Of a DNA stretch of 64,000 bases, positions 9,709-22,200 are shown one piece after another. The stretch's first letter is position 1, and the number at the start of each line of letters is the position of its first letter. The position numbers and the translations under genes were made by a program. Origin of the DNA: Mesorhizobium waimense (GTDB taxonomy: Bacteria; Pseudomonadota; Alphaproteobacteria; Rhizobiales; Rhizobiaceae); assembly GCF_003601975.1 (NCBI RefSeq), contig NZ_QZWZ01000004.1, positions 211,047 through 275,046 of the forward strand. Direction: 5' to 3'. The notes below the pieces were generated by a model, which ran no database searches, was not told the origin of the DNA, and was given only the letters and a program-made list of their open reading frames with translations.

Positions 9709-9773
9709 CACGAATCTATAGAATTTTAGAAGTAGAGCATTTTCCCCAAGCAGCAGGGTGTTCCGGCAAGCAC

Positions 9774-9800
9774 AAAAGGCCCGCCTGAAGGCGGGCCTTT
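9774..9800 (-). terminator. terminator after glmM
   Basis: Stem AAAGGCCCGCC/GGCGGGCCTTT with a 4-base loop; leftward reading ends in TTTTGTG. The stem is AT-flanked on both sides and may work in both directions. Confidence 0.75.
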
Positions 9801-9854
9801 GCAACTCTGGAACAGGTAGTTTTCGCGCCGCGCCCTTCTCGGACGCGCCAGGTG

Positions 9855-11207
9855 TCAGGCGGCGCTGCGGGTCTCGGAAATGATGCCGACGATGTCGTTG
9901 ACGACCGCCTCGACCAACTGCGGATCGTCGCCCTCGGCCATGACGCGAATGAGCGGCTCGGTGCCGGAAGGACGGATGACCAGTCGCCCGGCCTTGCCCA
10001 GGCGGTGACGGGCATCCTCGATCGCCGCCTTGACCGGCGCCTCCTCAAGCGGCTTGCCGCCGGCGATACGCACATTCTTCAAAAGCTGCGGCACCGGCTC
10101 GAACTTCTTCGACAGTTCGCTGACCGGCCGGTTCTGCCGCTTGATGCAGGCCAGCACCTGCAGCGCCGAGACCAGGCCGTCGCCCGTGGTCGAGAAGTCG
10201 GAGAGCACGATGTGGCCCGATTGCTCGCCGCCGACATTGAGGCCATGCGCGCGCATATGCTCGACGACATAGCGGTCGCCCACCTTGGTGCGGTGCAGTT
10301 GCAGTTTCATGTCGCCGAGGAAGCGTTCGAGGCCGAGATTGGACATCACCGTCGAAACCACGCCGCCGCCGGCCAACCGGCCGCTCTGGTGCCAGGACTC
10401 GGCGATCAGCGCCATGATCTGGTCGCCGTCGACGATCGTGCCGTTCTCGTCGACGATGACGACGCGGTCGGCATCGCCGTCGAGCGCGATGCCGATATCT
10501 GCGCGCACCTCGTGCACCTTCTTCTGCAGGCCGGCCGGATGGGTCGAACCGCATTCCTTGTTGATGTTGAAGCCGTTGGGCTCGACATTGATGGCCACGA
10601 CCTCGGCGCCGAGTTCCCACAGCGCCTCGGGCGCCACCTTGTAGGCGGCGCCATTGGCGCAATCGACGACGATCCTGAGACCCGACAGCGACATCGAGCG
10701 CGGCAAGGTACGCTTGGCGAATTCGATATAGCGGTCATGCACGCCGTCGACGCGCTTGGCACGGCCAAGCCCGTCGGAATCGGCAAGCGCCAGTTCGATA
10801 TCCTTGTCGAGCATGCCTTCGATGCGCTCCTCGATCTCGTCGGAGAGCTTGTAGCCATCGGGGCCGAACAGCTTGATGCCGTTGTCATAATAGGGGTTGT
10901 GCGAGGCCGAGATCATCACGCCGATGTCGGCGCGCAGCGAACGCACCAGCATGGCAACCGCGGGCGTCGGAATGGGACCGAGCAGGAACACGTCCATGCC
11001 GGCGGCGCACAGGCCCGACACCATCGCGTTCTCGATCATGTAGCCGGAAAGCCTGGTGTCCTTGCCGAGTACGACGCGGTGGCGGTGGCTGCCGCGCTGG
11101 AACGACAGGCCGGCGGCCATGCCGACCCGCATGGCGATCTCCGCCGTCATCGGAAATTTGTTGGCGCGTCCGCGAATGCCGTCGGTGCCGAAATACTGCC
11201 CTGCCAT
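9855..11207 (-). CDS. glmM: phosphoglucosamine mutase
   Basis: A 450-residue cytoplasmic enzyme that converts glucosamine-6-phosphate to glucosamine-1-phosphate for peptidoglycan and lipopolysaccharide precursors. The phosphoserine is Ser102 in ISASHNP. The metal-binding loop DGDADR lies at 243-248, the sugar-binding GGEQSGH near 330, and the phosphate-binding [12 protein letters not shown] near 410. Length and motifs are complete. In rhizobia glmM follows ftsH; here the two are separated by a rightward repeat-protein gene, so glmM probably has its own promoter. Confidence 0.97.
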   Translation of the reverse strand: MAGQYFGTDGIRGRANKFPMTAEIAMRVGMAAGLSFQRGSHRHRVVLGKDTRLSGYMIENAMVSGLCAAGMDVFLLGPIPTPAVAMLVRSLRADIGVMISASHNPYYDNGIKLFGPDGYKLSDEIEERIEGMLDKDIELALADSDGLGRAKRVDGVHDRYIEFAKRTLPRSMSLSGLRIVVDCANGAAYKVAPEALWELGAEVVAINVEPNGFNINKECGSTHPAGLQKKVHEVRADIGIALDGDADRVVIVDENGTIVDGDQIMALIAESWHQSGRLAGGGVVSTVMSNLGLERFLGDMKLQLHRTKVGDRYVVEHMRAHGLNVGGEQSGHIVLSDFSTTGDGLVSALQVLACIKRQNRPVSELSKKFEPVPQLLKNVRIAGGKPLEEAPVKAAIEDARHRLGKAGRLVIRPSGTEPLIRVMAEGDDPQLVEAVVNDIVGIISETRSAA

Positions 11208-11578
11208 ACCTGCCTTGGTCCCCGTCGATTTTCAGCCGTCCGTATTGCCACAATTGGGCTGCGTCCGAACATCACATTTCGTGATTATGTATTACGATTC
11301 CTTAGAAAATCATTGTCGCGTGCAGTTCAAGCGATTCGACAGTCTACCACGATGACACTGTCTCGCCGCAATAAACCAGTCGCGGCGGGCGGAACTGGGA
11401 GGATTCGCCAGGCAACTCTTTTGCCCCGGCGGCCTTGGTCCGCAACGATTTCATCATCTTGTCGGGAGAACGCAATTTGCGGCGGCGCCCGCGCCAGTTA
11501 GCATCTGGCGCAACCACCCGTTGAGAGCTATTGATTCCGCAAAGGGACAAACTTGGGCGGCAGCAACGGAGAAACGCC
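11208..11578. other. 371-bp gap between divergent glmM and the repeat-protein gene
   Basis: Holds the promoters of two divergent genes. An AT-richer patch around 11265-11330 is the likeliest promoter region. No convincing ORF, hairpin with U-tract or known operator was seen. Confidence 0.5.
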
Positions 11579-12751
11579 ATGCTCATCCACCGACTTGCAA
11601 TACTGACGGGCCTTGCCGTCACAACTCTGTTCCTGGCGGCTCCGGCCAACGCGCTGACCATGGCCGAGTGTAGCACCAAGTATAACGCAGCCAAGGATGC
11701 GGGAACACTTGGCGGACAGACGTGGAACCAGTTCCGCAAGGCCGAGTGCGGCACCGAAGCGGCGGCGACGACCGACACCAAGCCGGCCAAGAAGACAACC
11801 AAGACCGACACCAAGGCGGCTGCTGCCAGTGACGACGATGCGGCCAAAGGCCTGACGGCGAAGGAATGCAGCACCAAGTACCAGGCCGCCAAGGCCGCCG
11901 GCACGCTGAACGGCATGAAGTGGAACGATTTCCGCAAGACCGAATGCGCCGCCGGCGCCACGGCCGCGGCCGAGCCCGCCAAGGCGACGACCAAAGCCGC
12001 CGCGGCCAGTGACGACGATGCGGCCAAGGGCCTGACGGCGAAGGAATGCAGCACCAAGTACCAGGCCGCCAAGGCCGCCGGCACGCTGAACGGCATGAAG
12101 TGGAACGATTTCCGCAAGACCGAATGCGCCGCCGGCGCAACGGCCGCGGCCGAGCCCGCCAAGGCGACGACCAAAGCCGCCGCGGCCAGTGACGACGATG
12201 CGGCCAAGGGTCTGACGGCGAAGGAATGCAGCACCAAGTACCAGGCCGCCAAGGCCGCCGGCACGCTGAACGGCATGAAGTGGAACGACTTCCGCAAGAC
12301 CGAATGCGCCGCCGGCGCAACGGCCGCAGCCGAGCCCGCCAAGGCAACGACGAAGGCAGCTGCCGAAGACGGCAAGGGCCTGAGCATGGCCGATTGCAGC
12401 GCCAAGTATCAGGCGGCCAAGGCAAGCAACTCGCTGGGCGGCAAGAAGTGGAACGACTTCCGCAAGAGCGAGTGCGGTGCATCCGCCTCCGACGACGACA
12501 CCGTGCCGGCCGCCGACGAGGCGACCTACACCAGCGATCCGCAAAAGCCGACGGTTGCGGCCCCCGGGGGCGTAAAATTCCCGACGGCGATCTCGAAGAA
12601 GTTTGCCGGCGAGGCCCCGGGCAAGGGCCGCATGCACACCTGCCTCGAACGGTACTATGCCAACAAGGACGCCAACACATTGGGCGGCCTGAAGTGGATC
12701 CAGAAGGGCGGCGGCTTCTACAGCCTCTGCAACGCCAAGCTGAAGAGCTGA
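11579..12751 (+). CDS. secreted protein made of tandem 60-residue repeats, function unknown
   Basis: A 390-residue protein. A signal peptide (MLIHRLAILTGLAVTTLFLA..ANA) is followed by repeated modules with the core ECSTKYQAAKAAGTLNGMKW then NDFRKTEC. Each module has two cysteines that could form one disulfide. One divergent module follows the signal peptide, then three nearly identical copies, one more divergent copy, and a C-terminal variant (CLERYYANKDANTLGGLKW). Ala/Lys/Thr/Asp-rich linkers join them. Start at 11579 is set by GGAG upstream and the signal peptide. The gene ends at a strong terminator. It interrupts the ftsH-glmM neighbourhood on the opposite strand. I do not know the function; periplasmic or surface location is inferred. 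Confidence 0.8.
   Translation: MLIHRLAILTGLAVTTLFLAAPANALTMAECSTKYNAAKDAGTLGGQTWNQFRKAECGTEAAATTDTKPAKKTTKTDTKAAAASDDDAAKGLTAKECSTKYQAAKAAGTLNGMKWNDFRKTECAAGATAAAEPAKATTKAAAASDDDAAKGLTAKECSTKYQAAKAAGTLNGMKWNDFRKTECAAGATAAAEPAKATTKAAAASDDDAAKGLTAKECSTKYQAAKAAGTLNGMKWNDFRKTECAAGATAAAEPAKATTKAAAEDGKGLSMADCSAKYQAAKASNSLGGKKWNDFRKSECGASASDDDTVPAADEATYTSDPQKPTVAAPGGVKFPTAISKKFAGEAPGKGRMHTCLERYYANKDANTLGGLKWIQKGGGFYSLCNAKLKS
11827..12355 (+). repeat. three 180-bp in-frame tandem repeats
   Basis: Period is exactly 180 bp (60 codons); the three units differ by only a handful of bases, mostly synonymous, showing recent duplication or gene conversion. Lines of sequence at 11881-12000 and 12061-12180 are identical except for one or two bases. 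Confidence 0.95.
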
Positions 12752-12778
12752 TAGCGTAGTAATATTCCCAACGACGAG

Positions 12779-12812
12779 GGCCCGCGCACCAGCAAGGTGC
12801 GCGGGCCTTTTT
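12779..12812 (+). terminator. strong Rho-independent terminator
   Basis: Perfect 12-bp stem GGCCCGCGCACC/GGTGCGCGGGCC, loop AGCAA, then TTTTT. It sits 27 bp after the repeat-protein stop. Confidence 0.92.
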
Positions 12813-12970
12813 GCTGGACGACCTCGGGAGAGGTCATGTCTACGCTGCAAGGATGCGCTTTCGGCGACGCTGCCAATCTCCCCCCTTGTGGGGGAGATTG
12901 GTCGTCACGCCGGCTTTCGCCAATCGCCAGCGTTGCAGGTGAAAGGTGACGGACAACTCGCCAGTCCTCC

Positions 12971-13004
12971 AAACAAAAACGCCGCGGTCCAAGCCGCGGC
13001 GTTT
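12971..13004 (-). terminator. terminator after ftsH
   Basis: Leftward, an 11-bp stem AAACGCCGCGG/CCGCGGCGTTT followed by TTGTTT. It begins about 20 bp past the ftsH stop. Confidence 0.8.
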
Positions 13005-13024
13005 CGAAACCAGTGTCAGTAACC

Positions 13025-14959
<1,935 letters not shown>

Positions 14960-15082
14960 CTAATGTCCCGTTGGCGCCCGCACGCGGACACACATGATGA
15001 GAGGAAGCTTGTGCCTAACATAGGGAGAGCGCCTCCCCTTGCCAAGCATAACAGCACGTCTGGGTTAAGCTTTCGCCCATGA

Positions 15083-16474
15083 TCACCCGGCACTGTGGCC
15101 GCGGAAAGGCAGGGCCGGTAGCGGCGGCGCGCCGATCAGCCCTGCAACGGCTGCAGCAGGTGCCAGATCGAAGGACGGCAGGAAGCGGGCAAAGGGCGCC
15201 ACGACAGGAGACACGCCGACCGTCGTCGGCACGCCGCTCTCGCCCGCAGAACCCAAGCATTCGGCCCCACGCCAAAGCGCCGGCTCGGCGGCCAGGGCGG
15301 CGCGCGCAAGGCTCGGCGGCGTGCCGTCTTCGGCAACAGCACGCTTTGCAGCCGCAGCCTGTCCGAGCGGCGCGATCAACAATGCGCCTGACCTGTCGCC
15401 CAATGTGATCCGCCGACGGCCGTCCCAAAAGACATCGCCACTGGCCGGCGCCGCCAAGGGCAGACCGCGCGCTTCCCGGCGCAGGAAGATGCCGGCGCGC
15501 CGCGCGTCGACCACCGTCCGCGACAATGTGGCGCAAAGCGGTCCGGCCCGCAGCCGGCGGAACAGCGCTTCGCTGCGCGCCTCGTCGGGTGGGAAGGATA
15601 CGCCGCCAATAGTCGCCAAAAGGATGCGCATGGCGTAGATGGCTGCCGGGGCATCACCAGATGTCGCGAAGGCAGGGTCGAGACGGATGAGTCCGTTGGC
15701 CGGCATGGTAGCAAATTCACGGATCAGCATGGCCGCGCGCTGCCCGAGTTCTTCGCGCTCGACGCCAGCCTGCCCGGCCTGCGCAATCAGCTCCGCGAAA
15801 CGCCGCTCGCCACCCTCGCCGGCAAGGTTTGCCCGGATGCGCGGCCGTTCGAAATGCGCGTCCACGTTGGTCGGATCTTCGGCCCAGGTGACATATTGGC
15901 TCTGCAGGATGTCACGCAAAGCTTCGCGCCTCATGCCAAGCAAGGGCCTGACGATCCAGGTCCGCCAATCGTAGAGCGTGGCCGGCGCCATGCCGGCAAC
16001 GCCGCGGCCTGCCATTTCGGCAGGTCCTCGGCCCTCATCCCGCGCGTGCCGCATCAGCACGGTCTCAGCCTGGTCGTCAGCGGTGTGGCCGGTCAGGATC
16101 AGGTCGATGCCCTCGCTTTGCGCGGCCTGCGCCAGCAGCCGGTAGCGCGCCTCGCGCGCGGCGGCGGGCAGGCCGCTCGATGGCTTTGGTCCAGACCAGC
16201 GAAGTGTGCGATGCGCGATGCCGCGCTCGGCACAGAGGATGGCCACCGCTCGCGCTTCCGCCGCCGATCCAGGGCGCAGATCGTGATCGATCGTCACCGC
16301 CAGCAGTCTGGTGGCCGGCGCGGTGCGGTCGAGATGGTTTTTGAGGAGAAGGAGGAGGGCGGTCGAGTCGCTGCCGCCGGACACGGCTGCAATGGCGCCG
16401 TTGGTAAAGTCGATCTTGGAAAAATCCGAAAGGTCAGGCCCAATAAGGTCAGGCCTGGTATCGCGCGTCAGCAC
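15083..16474 (-). CDS. tilS: tRNA(Ile)-lysidine synthase
   Basis: A 463-residue enzyme that attaches lysine to C34 of the CAU-anticodon isoleucine tRNA so that it reads AUA. The PP-loop SGGSDS lies at 32-37, followed by the family's LLAVTIDHDLRPGSAAEA and LTGHTADDQAETVLMR segments. The C-terminal third is divergent and Ala-rich, as usual. The start is GTG at 16472-16474, inside the end of cpoB (7-base overlap), so translation is probably coupled. This cpoB-tilS-ftsH order is common in alphaproteobacteria. Confidence 0.93.
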   Translation of the reverse strand: MLTRDTRPDLIGPDLSDFSKIDFTNGAIAAVSGGSDSTALLLLLKNHLDRTAPATRLLAVTIDHDLRPGSAAEARAVAILCAERGIAHRTLRWSGPKPSSGLPAAAREARYRLLAQAAQSEGIDLILTGHTADDQAETVLMRHARDEGRGPAEMAGRGVAGMAPATLYDWRTWIVRPLLGMRREALRDILQSQYVTWAEDPTNVDAHFERPRIRANLAGEGGERRFAELIAQAGQAGVEREELGQRAAMLIREFATMPANGLIRLDPAFATSGDAPAAIYAMRILLATIGGVSFPPDEARSEALFRRLRAGPLCATLSRTVVDARRAGIFLRREARGLPLAAPASGDVFWDGRRRITLGDRSGALLIAPLGQAAAAKRAVAEDGTPPSLARAALAAEPALWRGAECLGSAGESGVPTTVGVSPVVAPFARFLPSFDLAPAAAVAGLIGAPPLPALPFRGHSAG

Positions 16475-17544
16475 GCCGCGAGCGCCCTTTCCTGCTTGAT
16501 ACGTTCCTTGAGCGCGCTGGAAAGGTCGGGATAGCGCTTGCCGATCTCGCCGAAGGTGGCGCAGGCCACGTCGTTCTGCTTCAGGCCGACCAGCGATACG
16601 CCGAGCTTCAAAAGCATGTCGGGAGCCTTCTTGGCCTTCGGATAGTCCTTGCTGGCGGCGAGGAAGATCTCGGCCGCGTCGCGGTATTTCTGCTGGCCGA
16701 GCAACGACTCACCCAGCCAGTAATGCGCGTCCGCCGCCTTGGCGTCCTTGGGGAAGCGACTGATGTGGTCGCGGAAGCCCTGTTCGGCGGTGCCGTAGTC
16801 CCCCGACAGGATGAATTGGTAGGAGTTGCGATAGAGCTCGTCGGGATTGTTGGTGGACGGCAGCGCCGCAACCACTGTGCCGTCGGGCTTGCCGGTCTTG
16901 GGCCCGGTTGCCGGAGCCTCGGTGGCCGGAGCAGCAGTCTCCGCCGGCGCGCTCGCCTGCGTGTTGCCTCCGGCCTCGACCACATTGCCGTTTTTGTCGA
17001 CGGTGATGGTGCCGAACGTCTTCGGCGGCGCGCCGGTGATCACCTTGCCCGGATCGCCGGTCTGCGATTCGACAATGACCTCGCCGACGCTCTGGCCACC
17101 CGCCGACGGCGTGCCCGCATCGGCAGGTGCCTGCGTCGCCGGGGCCTCGGCGACGCTGTTGTCGGTATTCTCCGGTGCGGCGTCCGACTTCTTCTGTGCC
17201 GGCGGCTGCTGGGCCCCCTGCGTGCCGCCTTCAAGCTGCTGGAAGCGGAACTCGTTGTCTTCCTGCTGCTTGCGCATCTGCTCCTGCATCTGCAGGATCT
17301 GGAAATTGAGTTCCTCGATCTTGCCGTTCATCTGCCGAAGCTGATCTTCCAGGCCGGTGCCGGCAGGGTCCTGTTGCGCGACCTGCTGCTGGTCCGGCTT
17401 TTTCTTCTGGCCGAAAATACCCAGCGTCGGCAGGTGGAAGGAGAACCCGCTGTCTGCTGGCTGCCCGGTCTCGCTTGCCGGGGCGGCGATGCTTGATACG
17501 AGCAGCAGCGCAAGCGTGCCGCTCAGGACCGTTCTGAAATGCAT
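16468..17544 (-). CDS. cpoB: Tol-Pal cell-division coordinator CpoB (YbgF)
   Basis: A 358-residue periplasmic protein. It has a signal peptide (first ~24 residues), a Gln/Glu-rich coiled coil at about 60-105 (LRQMNGKIEELNFQILQMQE) used for trimerisation, a long low-complexity linker (about 110-230), and C-terminal TPR units from LYRNSYQFILSGDYGTAEQG onward. CpoB binds TolA and links outer-membrane constriction to cell-wall synthesis. The linker is much longer than in E. coli. It is downstream of pal after a terminator-like hairpin and overlaps tilS. Confidence 0.93.
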   Translation of the reverse strand: MHFRTVLSGTLALLLVSSIAAPASETGQPADSGFSFHLPTLGIFGQKKKPDQQQVAQQDPAGTGLEDQLRQMNGKIEELNFQILQMQEQMRKQQEDNEFRFQQLEGGTQGAQQPPAQKKSDAAPENTDNSVAEAPATQAPADAGTPSAGGQSVGEVIVESQTGDPGKVITGAPPKTFGTITVDKNGNVVEAGGNTQASAPAETAAPATEAPATGPKTGKPDGTVVAALPSTNNPDELYRNSYQFILSGDYGTAEQGFRDHISRFPKDAKAADAHYWLGESLLGQQKYRDAAEIFLAASKDYPKAKKAPDMLLKLGVSLVGLKQNDVACATFGEIGKRYPDLSSALKERIKQERALAAC

Positions 17545-17677
17545 TATGTCTCTCGCCGTGAAAATCGTTGGTCTGTTGCGCCCTTCCGATCAGAGTGGGA
17601 CCAAGCGCCCTCGGCTCATAGCAGGGCCTGAGACTTCGGCCAAATTTTGTTTGGCCGAAGGATATCGAAGCGGCACA

Positions 17678-17705
17678 TGAAAAAGGCGGCCCCGAGGCCG
17701 CCTTT
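17678..17705 (-). terminator. terminator or attenuator between pal and cpoB
   Basis: Leftward stem AAAGGCGGCC/GGCCGCCTTT with a 4-base loop followed by TTTC. It may reduce read-through from pal into cpoB. Confidence 0.7.
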
Positions 17706-17732
17706 CGCACAGGTGTGTTGTATTTTTGCCGA

Positions 17733-18239
17733 TCAGGAACCGGCGCCACTCAGCGTGGTAACGGCGCGGCGATTCTGCGACCAGCAGGAGATGTCGTCGC
17801 AGACCGCGACCGGACGCTCCTTGCCGTAGGAAATCGTCTTCAGGCGCTGCGCCGAGACACCCTTGGCGACCAGGAAGTCGCGGGTGGCGGCGGCACGGCG
17901 GGCGCCAAGCGCCAGATTGTATTCGCGCGTGCCGCGTTCGTCGGCATGGCCTTCGATGACGATGGCATACTGCTTGTACTGGTTCAGCCACTGTGCCTGG
18001 CGGGCAAGCGTCGTCTGCGCATCGGCGCGGATCGAGGACGAGTCGGTGTCGAAGAAGATGCGGTCGCCGATGTTGACAGTGAAGTCCTGCGCCGATCCGG
18101 GGGTCGCCGCGCCGGCGCCGTTAAGGCCGAGATCGGCGGCGCTGTTCGGGGTCTTCTTCGAGGCGCAACCGGTGATGGCGAGCATCGCGACCAGCGCGAT
18201 CATCACCGGGTTTCGAGTAAGTGCTGCGATACGGCCCAT
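17733..18239 (-). CDS. pal: peptidoglycan-associated lipoprotein Pal
   Basis: A 168-residue lipoprotein. The lipobox LAITGC places the lipidated Cys at residue 25. The OmpA-like peptidoglycan-binding domain follows, with FFDTDSSSIRADA and GHADERGTREYNLALGARRA. Pal ties the outer membrane to the wall and is the endpoint of the Tol motor. The ATG at 18239 is chosen because AAGGAG lies 7-8 bases upstream; the ATG six codons earlier would overlap that site. Confidence 0.97.
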   Translation of the reverse strand: MGRIAALTRNPVMIALVAMLAITGCASKKTPNSAADLGLNGAGAATPGSAQDFTVNIGDRIFFDTDSSSIRADAQTTLARQAQWLNQYKQYAIVIEGHADERGTREYNLALGARRAAATRDFLVAKGVSAQRLKTISYGKERPVAVCDDISCWSQNRRAVTTLSGAGS

Positions 18240-18422
18240 GCCGCCTCTCCTTCGCATTTCGAGTGATTTCGTTGATCACCCAGTAACCACGTTTGGGTTA
18301 ACCGGCATTCAAGAAACACGGTTAAAATTTGGTTTCGGCTGCCCGTCCGCAGCCCTTTTGGCGCGAGCCACAATGGGCGCGGACCGTAGGCGGAAATGCG
18401 GCCAAAACGCGACCAAGGCATG

Positions 18423-18447
18423 AAAAAAGCCCCAAAATAGGGCTTTT
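18423..18447 (-). terminator. terminator after tolB
   Basis: Leftward stem AAAAGCCC/GGGCTTTT followed by TT, between tolB and pal. Confidence 0.7.
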
Positions 18448-18510
18448 CCGGCACCGTTACCGAATTGCAACTGAGCAACGGATGCTCGACCCGAACATCG
18501 GTTGCCGGGA

Positions 18511-19821
18511 CTACTCGAGCAGCGGCGACCAGGCCGGATCCGAGGCGAAGTTCGAGGTCGGGATCGACTGCTCGTTGCGGCCGGTGAGATCGACCGAGAT
18601 GAGCTTCGGCCCGCCATTGGCATCGCGGAAGAACATCAGCACGCGGCCGTTGGGCGCCCAGGTCGGCCCTTCCTGCTGGAAGCCCGAGGACAGGATGCGT
18701 TCGCCCGAGCCGTCGGTCTTCATGACGCCGATCTGGAATTCACCGCCGGTCTGCTTGGTGAAGGCGATGAGGTCGCCGCGCGGCGACCACACCGGCGTCG
18801 AATAGACACCGTCGCCGAACGATATGCGGGTCTGGCCCGAACCGTCGGCGCCCATCACATAGATCTGCGCGCGGCCGCCACGGTCGGAGGTGAACACCAC
18901 CTTGCTGCCGTCCGGCGAATAGGACGGCGAGGTGTCGATTGCCGTCGAATTGGTCAGCCTGGTCGTCGAACGGCTTCTCAAATCCATGGCGAAGATGTTG
19001 GAATTGCCGTCGTCGCGCAGCAGGCTCATGATCACCTTCTGGCCGTCAGGCGAGAAGCGCGGCGCAAAGGTCATGCCGGGAAAGTTGCCGACCAGTTCGC
19101 GCTGCCCGGTCTCGATCTGCAGCAGATAGACCTTCGGCTGGCCGCTCTCATAGGACATGTAGGTTATTTCCTGCCGGTTCGGCGAGAAACGCGGCGTCAG
19201 CACGATCGCCCGGCCATCCGAGAGGTAGCGCACATTGGCGCCGTCCTGGTCCATGATGGCCAAGCGCTTCTTGCGCGCGTTCTTGGCGCCGGATTCGTCG
19301 ATGAAGACGACGCGGGTGTCGAAATAGCCCTTCTCGCCGGTCAGCCGCTCATAGATGGCATCGGCGATGATGTGGGCGACGCGCCTGGTGTTGGCGTCGT
19401 TGGCGAAGAACTGCTCGCCCGACATCTGCTGGCCGGCGAATGTATCCCAGAGCCGGTACTGGGCACGGATGCGGCCGTCGGCCTCCTTGCCGACACTGCC
19501 GGTCACCAGCGCCTGCGCATTGATCACCTTCCAGTCATCGAAGCGGGGCTGAGCATCGGGATTGGAGATTTTCTCGATGAAGGCGCTCTTGTCGATCGGC
19601 GCGAACAGACCCGAACGCTTGAGATCGGCGGTGACGATGTCGGAAATCTCCGCCCCCAGCGCATCGCCGCCCTGGAAGTCGGTGATGGCGATCGGCAGCG
19701 GCTCGACATTACCCTTGTTGACGTTGAGCTCGACGAGCGCCCACGCTGGCAGCGGCACCGCGGCGGTCATGCCCAGCGCCATCGCTGCAATCGTCAGGAG
19801 CGGCTTGAGGAAAGATCTCAT
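18511..19821 (-). CDS. tolB: Tol-Pal translocation protein TolB
   Basis: A 436-residue periplasmic protein. It has a signal peptide ([24 protein letters not shown]), an N-terminal TolB domain (IAITDFQGG), and a six-bladed propeller with repeated SPDG.K motifs ([34 protein letters not shown]). TolB binds Pal and releases it when TolA pulls. The open frame extends upstream in low-complexity Arg/Pro sequence, but 19821 gives the signal peptide and has GAGAAG before it. Confidence 0.96.
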   Translation of the reverse strand: MRSFLKPLLTIAAMALGMTAAVPLPAWALVELNVNKGNVEPLPIAITDFQGGDALGAEISDIVTADLKRSGLFAPIDKSAFIEKISNPDAQPRFDDWKVINAQALVTGSVGKEADGRIRAQYRLWDTFAGQQMSGEQFFANDANTRRVAHIIADAIYERLTGEKGYFDTRVVFIDESGAKNARKKRLAIMDQDGANVRYLSDGRAIVLTPRFSPNRQEITYMSYESGQPKVYLLQIETGQRELVGNFPGMTFAPRFSPDGQKVIMSLLRDDGNSNIFAMDLRSRSTTRLTNSTAIDTSPSYSPDGSKVVFTSDRGGRAQIYVMGADGSGQTRISFGDGVYSTPVWSPRGDLIAFTKQTGGEFQIGVMKTDGSGERILSSGFQQEGPTWAPNGRVLMFFRDANGGPKLISVDLTGRNEQSIPTSNFASDPAWSPLLE

Positions 19822-19861
19822 ATCTTCTCGCTTCTCTTCTTTGATTGTGTGGACGCCAGAC

Positions 19862-21019
19862 CTAGAGGCCAAGCATCTCCCTTGGATCGAAGGTGACCCG
19901 GATGTCGTTCCAGATGTCCTGCTTGCCGGCGGGAACCTGCAGGCCGGCCACATCGCATTTCTGCACCGCGCGCACGGCGCTTTCGTCGAACTGGCGGTTG
20001 CCACTCGATTGCTCGACAGATGGACGGCCGTCCAGCTTGCCGGAGGTGTCAAGATTGAACCGGACCACGACGACGAAGTTCTCCGAACCCTCGAGCCCGA
20101 CCGGCAGGGTCCAGCAACCGCCGAGCTGACTTTCCAGCGCCCCCTGCTCCGACTTGGAAAGCTTCGCGCCCTGATCCTTGTCGCCGCCAAGTGACGATTG
20201 CTGGGTCGAGCGCTTGGCGCCACCGCCCGACGGCTTCTGCTTGTCGAGCATGGCGGAAATCTCGTCTGCGTTGAACTGCTTGTCTTCCGACTTCGGTTTG
20301 GAGGAGGCCTCCTTGGCCGGCTTTTCGGCGTCCTTGCGGTCCGGCGCCTTGGCGCTTTCGGCCTGCGCGGGCTTCGGCTTCGGCCGGGCTTCCGGCGCCG
20401 GTGCAGAGTCGGGCAACTGCGTCGTCTCGGTCGGCGGCTCCTGGGCAATAGCTTCGGCGACGGCGTCGGGCTTGACCTCGGGCTTCGGGTCGATCGCGGC
20501 GGTCTTGTCCTCCGGCGGCGTGGGGGCAGGCTCCTTGGCCGGTGTCGGCTTGGGCTCCGCCTGCTTGACCGGCTCTGGCTTGACCTCTTCCTTCGGCTGC
20601 GGTACCGGCGCCACTTCCGTCGCCGGGATAGGCTTCGGCTTTTCCTGCGGCTTCGGCACGTCCTCGGGCTTCGGCTTCTCGACCGGCGTTGGTGCCGGCG
20701 GCGGCGCCGACGTCATGTCGACCGGCTTCGGCTTGGCCTCCGGCGTTATCGGCTTGTCGGTATCGACGCTGTTCTCACCGATCTTCTTGGCATCAGGAAC
20801 GATATCGGGACGCTGGGTCGGCACCGGCGCCGGCTTGTCATGCATCACCGCCTTCTTATCGCCCTGCAGCACCTGCGCCATGGCCTCCGTCGGCACGATG
20901 TCAACCGAAACAGACTCCACATCAGCCGCCGGCAGCGCAGCCGGCGACGACAGCGTGAACAGCCCGAGGGCGAGCGCCACAGTATGCAAGATTACCGATG
21001 TGGTGAGCCCGGTCCTCAT
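19862..21019 (-). CDS. tolA: TolA, cell-envelope-spanning protein
   Basis: A 385-residue protein. There is one N-terminal membrane span (about 7-27), then a long Pro/Lys/Glu/Ala region (about 60-270, with repeats such as [19 protein letters not shown]) and a C-terminal TonB/TolA-like domain ([20 protein letters not shown]). The two cysteines in GGCW and VQKCDVAG could form the disulfide seen in TolA domain III. The Pro-rich rather than helical Ala/Lys middle is the alphaproteobacterial form. It lies 8 bp behind tolR. Confidence 0.93.
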   Translation of the reverse strand: MRTGLTTSVILHTVALALGLFTLSSPAALPAADVESVSVDIVPTEAMAQVLQGDKKAVMHDKPAPVPTQRPDIVPDAKKIGENSVDTDKPITPEAKPKPVDMTSAPPPAPTPVEKPKPEDVPKPQEKPKPIPATEVAPVPQPKEEVKPEPVKQAEPKPTPAKEPAPTPPEDKTAAIDPKPEVKPDAVAEAIAQEPPTETTQLPDSAPAPEARPKPKPAQAESAKAPDRKDAEKPAKEASSKPKSEDKQFNADEISAMLDKQKPSGGGAKRSTQQSSLGGDKDQGAKLSKSEQGALESQLGGCWTLPVGLEGSENFVVVVRFNLDTSGKLDGRPSVEQSSGNRQFDESAVRAVQKCDVAGLQVPAGKQDIWNDIRVTFDPREMLGL

Positions 21020-21027
21020 CTTCTTGT

Positions 21028-21480
21028 CTATTGATCCTGTTCCTGCAGCGAAACCAGGCCGATATTCTTGTAACCGGCGGCCGAAATGCGGGCCATCACC
21101 TTCATGGCCGTGCCGTAGTCCGTCAGCTTGTCGCCACGGATGAAGATGCGCTCGTCATAGCCTGTCTTCGAGATCGCCTGCAGCTTCGCCACCAGTTCGT
21201 CGATCGGGATCTCGGTTTCCTGCAGATAGATCTGGCCGGAGGCGTTGATGGAGACGGTGATCGGCTGCGTATCGACATTCATCGCCTTGGCTTGCGTATC
21301 CGGCAGGTCGATCGGCACGCCGACCGTCAGCAGCGGTGCTGCAACCATGAAGATGATCAAAAGCACCAGCATCACGTCGACCATCGGCGTGACGTTGATT
21401 TCCGACATCAGCGCATGATGGCGGCCGCGCCGCCTGTGGCCGCGCCCGCCGCGTCCCGACATGCCTACGGACATACCCAT
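21028..21480 (-). CDS. tolR: TolR, ExbD-family stator protein
   Basis: A 150-residue inner-membrane protein with a Gly/Arg-rich cytoplasmic start and one membrane span (about 31-51) carrying the proton-conducting Asp35 in VTPMVDVMLVLLI. The periplasmic part ends in a short TolR domain. It forms the proton channel with TolQ. It lies 9 bp behind tolQ. Confidence 0.96.
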   Translation of the reverse strand: MGMSVGMSGRGGRGHRRRGRHHALMSEINVTPMVDVMLVLLIIFMVAAPLLTVGVPIDLPDTQAKAMNVDTQPITVSINASGQIYLQETEIPIDELVAKLQAISKTGYDERIFIRGDKLTDYGTAMKVMARISAAGYKNIGLVSLQEQDQ

Positions 21481-21489
21481 GTTTGTACC

Positions 21490-22200
<711 letters not shown>

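Noticed and set aside
9728..9760. Extra copy of the GAGCATTT palindrome
   Set aside because: Only the left part matches; too incomplete to list.
11827..12355. CRISPR or other spacer array
   Set aside because: 180-bp units are coding, in frame and without spacers.
11528..12850. 440-codon leftward frame opposite the repeat protein
   Set aside because: The rightward frame has a signal peptide, ribosome site and matching terminator; the antisense frame is repetitive only because its template is.
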